Shown piece by piece: positions 1 to 6,493 of a DNA stretch of 7,964 bases. A program made the translations under genes and the position numbers. Position 1 is the first letter of the stretch. Each line of letters starts with the position of its first letter. This DNA comes from Acidobacteriota bacterium (GTDB lineage Bacteria; Acidobacteriota; Terriglobia; Bryobacterales; Bryobacteraceae), in assembly GCA_018268875.1 (NCBI GenBank), contig JAFDVT010000482.1, forward strand, positions 1 to 7,964, in the 5' to 3' direction. The notes beneath the pieces were generated by a model. That model was given only the letters and a program-made list of their open reading frames with translations, did no database searches and was not told the DNA's origin.

Positions 1-1274
<1,274 letters not shown>

Positions 1275-1280
<6 letters not shown>

Positions 1281-1295
1281 GCGCCCCCGCTAGTC
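1275..1295. other. Hairpin shared by two convergent stop codons
   Basis: The sequence GACTA-A-GCG-CCCC-CGC-TAGTC can fold into an 8-bp stem with one bulged A and a 4-base loop. It contains the lepA TAA (1278-1280) and the TAG of the opposing carbamoyltransferase gene (1290-1292). It would form in either transcript, so it could mark both 3' ends. No U-rich run follows on either strand, so it is not a classic intrinsic terminator; it may instead stabilise 3' ends or be chance. Confidence 0.35.
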
Positions 1296-3113
1296 GGGTA
1301 CAAATGCGGTTTCGTAATTCTGCCGCAGCGCCGGGTCCTGATCCGCTTTGCGCAGCCAGCAACGGCCAATCGCAAGAGCCTCTATCTCCGTGCCCATGAA
1401 GCAGCGGAATGCGTCTTCCGGCGTGTTCACGATGGGTTCGCCGCGTACGTTGAAGCTTGTGTTGACGATCACCGGACACCCGGTCTTCTGTTCGAACTTC
1501 GACAGCAGAGCATGGTACAGCGGGTTGGTTTCGCGATCCACCGTCTGCACGCGCGCCGAATAATCGACGTGCGTCACCGCCGGAATCGCCGACCTCTGTA
1601 CGTTTAATTTCTCGATGCCGAACAGGCTTTTCTGGGCCTCCGTCATCTCGCGACGCTTCGCCGGATGCACGTCCGCCACCAGCAGCATGTACGGACTTTC
1701 CGCGTCCAGAGCGAACCATTCCGAAGCCCGTTCTTTCAGCACGGAAGGCGCGAACGGCCGGAACGATTCGCGATACTTCACCTTCAAGTTCAGAGTGGAC
1801 TGCATCGCCGGCGACCTCGCGTCGCCCAGTATCGACCGCGCGCCCAGCGCTCGCGGCCCGAACTCCATTCGGCCTTGAAACCATCCCACGGCCTGGCCTT
1901 CGGCAATCGACGTGGAACACTTCTCCAGCAATTCATCGTCCGTACGGCAGACACTGAAGCGAGCGCCCGCCATGCGCAACCGGCGCTCCGTTTCCTGCTG
2001 TTCGAACGACGGGCCAAGATAGCTGCCGCGCATCGTGTTGGGCGACACCGCGCGAGGTGCGCCGTGGTGTTGGTAGTACGCGGCCAGCGCCGCTCCCAAC
2101 GCGCCTCCCGCATCTCCCGCCGCGGGCTGAACCCATACGTTTTCGAACTGTCCGTCCCGAAGGATGTGGCCATTCGCGACGCAGTTGAGCGCGACGCCGC
2201 CCGCCAGGCACAGATTGCGCATCTTGGTTTCCCGCGCGATGGATCGCGTCAGCCGCAGCAGCACATCGTTCAACACCTGCTGCACCGACGCCGCGACGTC
2301 CATATGGAACTGCGTCAACGGCTCATCGGCGCGGCGAACCGGTTCGCCGAACAGCCTTTCAAAATGCCGGTTCGTCATCCGAAGCCCCGTGCAGTAATCG
2401 AAGTACCGCATGTTCAACCGGAACGACCCATCGGGCTTGACGTCGATCAGATGCTCGCGAATGTGCTGCGCAAAGCGAGGTTCCCCATATGGCGCAAGGC
2501 CCATCAGCTTGTATTCGCCGGAATTGACCTTGAAACCCGTGTAGTACGTAAAGGCCGAATACAGCAGGCCCAGCGAATGTGGAAACGGAATGTCGCGCAG
2601 GAACTTCAGACGGTTCCCATCGCCAGAGGCAAGCGACGTTGTGGTCCATTCGCCGGCGCCGTCCAACGTCAGCACGGCCGCGCGCTCAAACGGCGACGCG
2701 TAAAACGCGCTCGCGGCATGGCTTTGGTGATGTTCGGCAAACAGCAGGCGCGCTTCCCAATCCTTGCCGTCGTCGAGGCGGCGCAGGCTCCGCAACAGGT
2801 TGCGTTTCTGAAATAGCTTTTCGCCAATCCACACCGGCATGGACGTCCGGAACGACCGCAATCCGCGCGGCGCAAAAGCGAGGTATGTCTCCAGCAGCCG
2901 TTCGAACTTCAGAAACGGCTTGTCATAAAACGCCACCGAATCGATCGACGCGTAATCGCCATCGGTGCAGAACTCAATCGCGTGGCTGGGGAACGAGGCG
3001 TCGTGCTTCTTTCGCGTAAAGCGCTCTTCCTGCGCGGCCCGCACAATGCGGCCGTCTTCGATCAGCGCGGCGGCGCTGTCGTGATAATACGCGGAAATCC
3101 CCAGAATTCGCAT
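1290..3113 (-). CDS. NodU/CmcH-family O-carbamoyltransferase
   Basis: A 607-residue cytoplasmic protein, about full length for the family (TobZ, NodU and CmcH are roughly 520-610). Known members transfer the carbamoyl group of carbamoyl phosphate, through an ATP-dependent carbamoyl-adenylate step, to a hydroxyl on a small molecule or sugar. Visible motifs: MRILGISAYYHDSAAAL (1-17, with the conserved His11), QEERFTRKKHD (28-38), AEHHQSHAASAFYAS (126-140), LTLDGAGEW (148-156), NSGEYKLMGLAPYGEP (197-212), LCLAGGVALNCVANGHI (301-317), GRMEFGPRALGARSIL (414-429) and NTSFNVRGEPIVNTPEDA (551-568). The first half is the Kae1/YrdC-related ASKHA-like fold; the second is the C-terminal carbamoyltransferase region. 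The ATG at 3113 begins exactly at the family's usual N-terminus, 4 bases after the stop of the small DUF5989-like gene. No good ribosome-binding site precedes it, so translation is probably coupled. It is the last gene of a three-gene operon. The acceptor substrate cannot be told from this window. Confidence 0.93.
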   Translation of the reverse strand: MRILGISAYYHDSAAALIEDGRIVRAAQEERFTRKKHDASFPSHAIEFCTDGDYASIDSVAFYDKPFLKFERLLETYLAFAPRGLRSFRTSMPVWIGEKLFQKRNLLRSLRRLDDGKDWEARLLFAEHHQSHAASAFYASPFERAAVLTLDGAGEWTTTSLASGDGNRLKFLRDIPFPHSLGLLYSAFTYYTGFKVNSGEYKLMGLAPYGEPRFAQHIREHLIDVKPDGSFRLNMRYFDYCTGLRMTNRHFERLFGEPVRRADEPLTQFHMDVAASVQQVLNDVLLRLTRSIARETKMRNLCLAGGVALNCVANGHILRDGQFENVWVQPAAGDAGGALGAALAAYYQHHGAPRAVSPNTMRGSYLGPSFEQQETERRLRMAGARFSVCRTDDELLEKCSTSIAEGQAVGWFQGRMEFGPRALGARSILGDARSPAMQSTLNLKVKYRESFRPFAPSVLKERASEWFALDAESPYMLLVADVHPAKRREMTEAQKSLFGIEKLNVQRSAIPAVTHVDYSARVQTVDRETNPLYHALLSKFEQKTGCPVIVNTSFNVRGEPIVNTPEDAFRCFMGTEIEALAIGRCWLRKADQDPALRQNYETAFVPD

Positions 3114-3117
3114 GTGT

Positions 3118-3270
3118 CTAGAACAGCGTGTACAGGAACGGCGCGGCGGCGGAAGTCTGCGCCAGTATCAGCATGCCGCCAAAAATCGTCATCAGAATCA
3201 GAACCGGCAACAGCCAGAACTTCTTTCTTGCCCCGGCGTAGGCCCAAAGCTCGCGTGCGAAATCGGTCAT
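3118..3270 (-). CDS. DUF5989-like 50-residue membrane protein
   Basis: A small gene of 50 codons plus TAG, shorter than most gene-finding cut-offs. Its product begins MTDFARELWAYAGARKKFW (1-19), then has one hydrophobic helix (about residues 19-37, LLPVLILMTIFGGMLILA), and ends AAAPFLYTLF. The pattern of a short amphipathic ELW.Y...RKKFWLLP start, a single membrane segment and a terminal APF.YTLF matches my memory of the DUF5989 family, which is found next to SxtJ-like proteins and NodU-type carbamoyltransferases. The Arg-Lys-Lys before the helix suggests the N-terminus stays in the cytoplasm. Its ATG is one base after the TGA of the SxtJ-like gene, with GAGGAA at 3282-3287 as a distant ribosome-binding site 11 bases away, and its stop lies 4 bases before the carbamoyltransferase start. 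Function unknown; it could be a membrane anchor or partner for the enzyme (inference). Confidence 0.88.
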   Translation of the reverse strand: MTDFARELWAYAGARKKFWLLPVLILMTIFGGMLILAQTSAAAPFLYTLF

Positions 3271-3271
3271 G

Positions 3272-3634
3272 TCAGAATTGATTCCTCATGTCGGTGGTGG
3301 ATGAAGTATCGCGAGGCGCCCAATAGGATTCCGCCGCCGGGTCGAACCGCAGGTGCAGCGGATCGTATCCGAACAGCCGCATCGCAAACCCAAGCGGCGT
3401 CACAATACAGAAGAACAACAGCGCGGTCATCACCGGATTGGTGACGCGGCCGATGGCGTGCGACATGCGCATCCACAAGCGGTTGGGCGTGTGTAGCGCG
3501 GCGGGCCGAACCAGCCCCAGCAGCACCAGCACCACCCCGGGCAGCGCGATCTCCGGAGCCCTCCAGATCCCGGCGGCCACCAGCACGCCGCCCACGGTCA
3601 GTCCGAACGACCGGTCCGAAGGATGTTGTTCCAT
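3272..3634 (-). CDS. SxtJ-like small membrane protein
   Basis: A 120-residue membrane protein resembling SxtJ, named from the saxitoxin clusters, where it accompanies the carbamoyltransferase SxtI. Three hydrophobic segments are visible: about 11-24 (GLTVGGVLVAAGIW), 29-42 (IALPGVVLVLLGLV) and 68-88 (VMTALLFFCIVTPLGFAMRL). The family-like features are DRSFG near the start, NRLWMRMSHAIGRVTNPV (51-68) in the loop, and the end block RLFGYDPLHLRFDPAAESYW (86-105) followed by APR. I chose the ATG at 3634 because conserved-looking sequence starts there; an in-frame ATG at 3652 would add MPYKCS, and its codons overlap a TATAAA box. It is the first gene of the operon, followed after one base by the DUF5989-like gene. 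Biochemical role unknown; partnership with the carbamoyltransferase is inferred from gene order. Confidence 0.85.
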   Translation of the reverse strand: MEQHPSDRSFGLTVGGVLVAAGIWRAPEIALPGVVLVLLGLVRPAALHTPNRLWMRMSHAIGRVTNPVMTALLFFCIVTPLGFAMRLFGYDPLHLRFDPAAESYWAPRDTSSTTDMRNQF

Positions 3635-3640
3635 GCTGCA

Positions 3641-3646
3641 TTTATA
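3641..3646 (-). promoter_or_regulatory. Possible -10 box of the SxtJ/DUF5989/carbamoyltransferase operon
   Basis: The minus strand reads TATAAA here, and seven bases further is the A of the preferred SxtJ-like ATG (3634). If this is a -10 element, transcription would begin at or next to the start codon and the mRNA would be leaderless. That fits with the lack of a usable ribosome-binding site: the only GGAGGA lies about 27 bases upstream of the alternative ATG at 3652. No good TTGACA-like -35 is present at 16-18 bases, so the call is weak. Confidence 0.27.
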
Positions 3647-3682
3647 GGGCATGGAACTGCACGCCGCTACGTACTGTCCTCC

Positions 3683-3723
3683 AAGTACAAAAGGCCCAAA
3701 GCGGATGTCCGCCCTGGGCCTTT
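3683..3723 (-). terminator. Intrinsic terminator of the PEP-CTERM/protease operon
   Basis: A strong hairpin lies 26 bases after the protease stop. The outer stem is AAAGGCCCA (3690-3698) against TGGGCCTTT (3715-3723), 9 bp. An inner stem GCGG/CCGC (3701-3704 with 3709-3712) closes a 4-base loop, with two unpaired bases on each side between the stems. On the minus strand the structure is followed by TTTTGTACTT, a broken T tract, fitting termination of the protease transcript before the SxtJ-like operon. On the plus strand the tail is only GG-interrupted Ts, so the minus orientation is preferred. Confidence 0.82.
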
Positions 3724-3748
3724 GGTTTGGGTTTGTATCTGGTGTTAC

Positions 3749-5707
3749 TTAATGCGAACGCGCGTAAGCCACTGCCGCATCCGCCATCGTGATGCCGCGG
3801 CCGGAATTGCGATCCACCCCGGTTGCCATGATGTCGAGCGCGTTGGCGTACAACGCGGCCTTCACCTGCGCAGGGGTGTAATTCGGACGGGCTTGCTTCA
3901 CCAGAGCGGCAATACCGGCAGCGCTAGGCGCCGCGGCCGACGTACCGTAAAACGGCAGGAAGCCCGGAGTCTTGGTATAGACGCCGTCCGCCGCCGTGAT
4001 GTCCGGCTTTTGCAGCACCGTACCGCCGTTCGTTCCAATCAACACGTTGCCAGCCGTAATCGGCGTGCCGTCGGGCTGATAGAAGATCCGCCGCGGACCG
4101 TCCGAGCTGAACGTTTCGGTGGTGTAGGACGGCCCCGCGATGAACGGAACCGTTCCACGACGCGCGCTATTCCAAAACACCGCGGCGACGGAAACCGTGT
4201 TGGCCCCGCCGTTATGGCCGTATACCGCGCTATCGGTGTTGATCGCGATGCGCGAACGGTTCGTGGCCAGGTGCAACGCCCGGTCCTCGCCGGCCCACTT
4301 GAGCGCCGTAATATTGTCACCCACCCGGACGTTCGTCCCGTTTGCGATTTCCGCCGGGTCCTGCGAGCCGGTCTGGAAACCGGCGGCGAACGACCGGACA
4401 GCCGAGTTCGTGCTGTCCAAAATGAACAAGTCGTAGTCGTTGCTCGACGCGCCCAGCGGGTCGGACCACTTCAAGGCAATCGGGCTGCCGGAAGCCGAGG
4501 TAACCGTGTTCGTGGTAACACCACCGCCCCAGTCGTGAAGCGTATAACCGGCAAGCGGTCCACCCGGAGCGACGCCTCCGTTTGCGAAGTCGCCCTGCCA
4601 TGTACCCGACGTACCTTGCGTTTTATTGCCGCTATTGGCGGCCGACGACAGATACGTTACGCCCGCCGCGGTAACCGTGTTGACAGCCTGCGCAATCGGT
4701 CCATCCTGGAAGACGCCTTCGTTGTAATAGCTGACATCGTCGACGATGATCGTGCAGCCGGCGTCCTTCAACGCGATGATGTTCGCCGCAAACGAATCGA
4801 CGCTGTTAAACGCCGAGGCGAAGAACAACTGCGCCCCGGGCGCCATGTCGGAAACGATCTCCATCATGGCCGTACCTTCGTCGCTGCCGTTGCTCGGGCC
4901 TTCCTGGCCAGGCAGCACCACCGTGTTCGCCGGCAGGTCGCCCGACTGGATCAGCGTCGACACGCGAGCCGCGCGAGCCGAATCCGACAGAACTCCGACC
5001 TTCACTCCGCTGCCGTTGATACCCAGCGTGTTGATGACATAATTCGCGCGATGCGTGATGTAGCCCTGCGAGGTCAACGCGCCGACGGCCGCGCGCGTGG
5101 ACGCGTCGGCAAACCACGCGAAGATCGAGGGGATCAACCCGTTTGATGCCAGCAACGGCAGGTCGCGGTTCCAGCGGCGGTTTTCCACCTTCGCCAGCTT
5201 CCGCTCCTCCCAACGCCGGTACAGCGGATCCTGCAGCCGGATGATGGGATGCACGTTGCCCGGACTGTAGCTGTTGGTCGTCGCGCCGGGAGTGGAGGCA
5301 ATCTGCCGGACGTCCGCGCTCTGCGCCACACGTTCGACTTCATACGCCGGAATCGAGGCCTTGATCAGGTTCGACCCTACGCTATAGGAATCGATGGTGC
5401 CGCCCACATCGTTGATGAGTTGCGTCAGCGAATCCGACACGGTGCCGCGGATTTCGACGCTTGCACGTCCCACCCCGCGGTCGCCGACGATCGCGCCAAT
5501 CCAGGACGGGAGACGCCCTTGCGCCTTGAGCGATTGCCAGGCCAGCGTCGAATCCATCTTCCGCTGTTCCGCGCTCATCGTGGACTTGATCTGCAAAATT
5601 TCGTTGATCTGCGCGGCGCCTTGTTGCGTAATCTGCGCCTGCGCGACGATTCCGGAAGCCAGCACAACAACGGCTCCCGCGGAAAGGCGATAGTAAAAAT
5701 TCCTCAT
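3749..5707 (-). CDS. Secreted subtilase-fold serine peptidase (S8/S53-like) with Glu at the His position
   Basis: A 652-residue exported protease. A signal peptide is clear (MRNFYYRLSAGAVVVLASGI, likely cut after AQA near residue 24). Residues about 82-140 look like an inhibitor-I9-type prodomain (SVEIRGTVSDSLTQLINDVG). The catalytic domain starts near 230: GVKVGVLSDS with Asp242, then SDEGTAMMEIVSDMAPGA (275-292), where Glu277 sits where subtilisins have the HGT histidine. Asn358 in SSAANSGN matches the subtilisin oxyanion Asn155, and Ser590 in FYGTSAAAPSAAGIAALVKQ is the nucleophile. Between them (about 364-475) is an inserted beta-rich, PPC-like domain with LKWSDPLGASSNDYDLFILD. FSSDGP (533-538) and KPDITAADG (567-575) are subtilase hallmarks. 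A Glu replacing His recalls sedolisins (S53), but those use Asp instead of the Asn. The start ATG overlaps the TAA of the upstream PEP-CTERM gene and has GGGAGG at 5717-5722. No PEP-CTERM anchor is present, so it is likely periplasmic or extracellular. Confidence 0.9.
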   Translation of the reverse strand: MRNFYYRLSAGAVVVLASGIVAQAQITQQGAAQINEILQIKSTMSAEQRKMDSTLAWQSLKAQGRLPSWIGAIVGDRGVGRASVEIRGTVSDSLTQLINDVGGTIDSYSVGSNLIKASIPAYEVERVAQSADVRQIASTPGATTNSYSPGNVHPIIRLQDPLYRRWEERKLAKVENRRWNRDLPLLASNGLIPSIFAWFADASTRAAVGALTSQGYITHRANYVINTLGINGSGVKVGVLSDSARAARVSTLIQSGDLPANTVVLPGQEGPSNGSDEGTAMMEIVSDMAPGAQLFFASAFNSVDSFAANIIALKDAGCTIIVDDVSYYNEGVFQDGPIAQAVNTVTAAGVTYLSSAANSGNKTQGTSGTWQGDFANGGVAPGGPLAGYTLHDWGGGVTTNTVTSASGSPIALKWSDPLGASSNDYDLFILDSTNSAVRSFAAGFQTGSQDPAEIANGTNVRVGDNITALKWAGEDRALHLATNRSRIAINTDSAVYGHNGGANTVSVAAVFWNSARRGTVPFIAGPSYTTETFSSDGPRRIFYQPDGTPITAGNVLIGTNGGTVLQKPDITAADGVYTKTPGFLPFYGTSAAAPSAAGIAALVKQARPNYTPAQVKAALYANALDIMATGVDRNSGRGITMADAAVAYARSH

Positions 5708-6348
5708 TACCGCGAACCTCCCTGAACTTGGCGGCGGCGCGCCAGTAGCGCCAGCCCAATCGCCGAAACACTGAGGCCGATGTTTACCGGTTCCGGTACG
5801 GCCGCGGACGGAAGCGGATCGTAGTCCGAGCTCGAGAAGGCTTCCAAATTAATCTTGAACGACGCGCCACCCGTGGTGCCAGCCGTCGTTGTATTCACCA
5901 AAAGCACCAGCGAGGAATTCGCGGGAAGCACGAAACTGAAAAAATTCGGGTTGTTGAACGGATTGCCGCTGCTCCCTTCGTCTCCCAGGTAGTTCGTGCC
6001 AGTGGGCGAGCCGCTCGCTAGGGTGAAACTATCGCGATAGGCGCTGACAAATACAGCCGTCCCCGGGTCGTCGACGATGACTTGGACGTACGTGTTGATG
6101 GTCGAAGAAATCACCGGCACGTTGAGCGTTTTATACAAAAACGGCCCCGCGTTCGACGCGAGTCCGGGCCACGGGTTCACCACCGACCAATCCGATGGCA
6201 CGGCATCGCGGTAAGGACGTCTCACGAGAGTGGATTCTGAACCGGTGAACGTCACAGTTCCCGAATCATAAACGGCATCGGCTTGTAGGCCGCAAGATAG
6301 AGTCGCCGCGAACACTAACGTTCGCAGCGTCTGCGAAGTAGATAACAC
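5707..6348 (-). CDS. PEP-CTERM sorting-domain secreted protein
   Basis: A 213-residue exported protein of unknown function. It has an N-terminal signal peptide (QTLRTLVFAATLSCGLQADA, residues 6-25), a beta-strand-rich, Ser/Thr/Gly-rich middle with FFSFVLPANSSLVLLVNTT (136-154) resembling PPC-like beta-sandwich domains, and a C-terminal sorting signal: VPEP (184-187), a hydrophobic helix IGLSVSAIGLALLA, then Arg-Arg-Arg (204-206). In the PEP-CTERM/exosortase system this tail is recognised and cleaved in the membrane during export to the surface; no exosortase gene is in the window. I chose the GTG at 6348 because GGAGGAA lies 3-4 bases upstream. A TTG at 6369 would place that ribosome-binding site inside the gene, and a GTG at 6315 is less likely. 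The TAA stop overlaps the protease ATG (TAATG), so the two are co-transcribed. A short extracellular matrix or surface protein, or a partner or substrate of the protease, is possible (inference). Confidence 0.87.
   Translation of the reverse strand: MLSTSQTLRTLVFAATLSCGLQADAVYDSGTVTFTGSESTLVRRPYRDAVPSDWSVVNPWPGLASNAGPFLYKTLNVPVISSTINTYVQVIVDDPGTAVFVSAYRDSFTLASGSPTGTNYLGDEGSSGNPFNNPNFFSFVLPANSSLVLLVNTTTAGTTGGASFKINLEAFSSSDYDPLPSAAVPEPVNIGLSVSAIGLALLARRRQVQGGSR
5717..5722 (-). promoter_or_regulatory. Ribosome-binding site of the protease inside the PEP-CTERM gene
   Basis: The minus strand reads GGGAGG, 9 bases before the ATG at 5707. It encodes part of the last residues (QGGSR) of the PEP-CTERM protein. 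With the TAATG overlap this makes translation of the protease depend, at least partly, on translation of the upstream gene. Confidence 0.7.
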
Positions 6349-6350
6349 AC

Positions 6351-6357
6351 TTCCTCC
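6351..6357 (-). promoter_or_regulatory. Ribosome-binding site that decides the PEP-CTERM start
   Basis: The minus strand reads GGAGGAA, followed by GT and then GTG at 6348. The spacing is short (3-4 bases after the core) but this is the only strong Shine-Dalgarno match near the N-terminus, and the resulting protein starts with a normal-length signal peptide. Confidence 0.5.
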
Positions 6358-6437
6358 GAGTGGACCCAAAGCAACAAAGGTCCCTAATTTGTGATATCGC
6401 CTGCGTCGACTGTTTCGTCAACATCAGGAGTGGCCTA

Positions 6438-6455
6438 GTTTACCATACGTTTACC
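6438..6455 (-). promoter_or_regulatory. Tandem GGTAAAC repeat in the PEP-CTERM upstream region
   Basis: Two perfect 7-base direct repeats, GGTAAAC on the minus strand (6449-6455 and 6438-6444), start 11 bases apart, one helical turn. The second runs into TAAACT (6437-6442), which could pass as a weak -10 box. They lie about 90 bases before the PEP-CTERM start in the 145-base gap after the M28 gene. A regulator site overlapping the promoter is plausible but unproven. Confidence 0.3.
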
Positions 6456-6461
6456 CGGAAC

Positions 6462-6485
6462 TACCCCCGGAAAAAACGGGTGGTA
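6462..6485 (-). terminator. Hairpin after the M28 peptidase gene, possible weak terminator
   Basis: On the minus strand TACC-A-CCCG-(7-base T-rich loop)-CGGG-GGTA forms an 8-bp stem with one bulged A, beginning 8 bases after the peptidase stop codon. The T run is in the loop rather than after the stem, so it is not a standard intrinsic terminator. A smaller palindrome TCGAA-4-TTCGA (6488-6501) overlaps the stop codon just before it. Either could end or stabilise the M28 transcript. Confidence 0.35.
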
Positions 6486-6493
6486 CCTCGAAT

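Noticed and set aside
1665..2816. Open frame of 383 codons on the plus strand
   Set aside because: It is antisense to the carbamoyltransferase, rich in Arg, His and Gln, with no motif, and arises as a mirror of the real reading frame.
3062..3247. Minus-strand open frame of 61 codons overlapping the small gene between the SxtJ-like and carbamoyltransferase genes
   Set aside because: It runs out of frame over the DUF5989-like gene and into the carbamoyltransferase, is charged and motif-free, and the 50-codon frame fits the gap and a known family pattern.
3623..5146. Long open frame of 507 codons on the plus strand
   Set aside because: It is antisense to the well-supported protease gene, is Arg-rich with no recognisable domain, and is a typical product of high-G+C codon bias in the opposite frame.
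6349..6369. TTG start at 6369 for the PEP-CTERM gene
   Set aside because: It would put the strong GGAGGAA inside the coding region and has no ribosome-binding site of its own; the GTG at 6348 gives a normal signal peptide.
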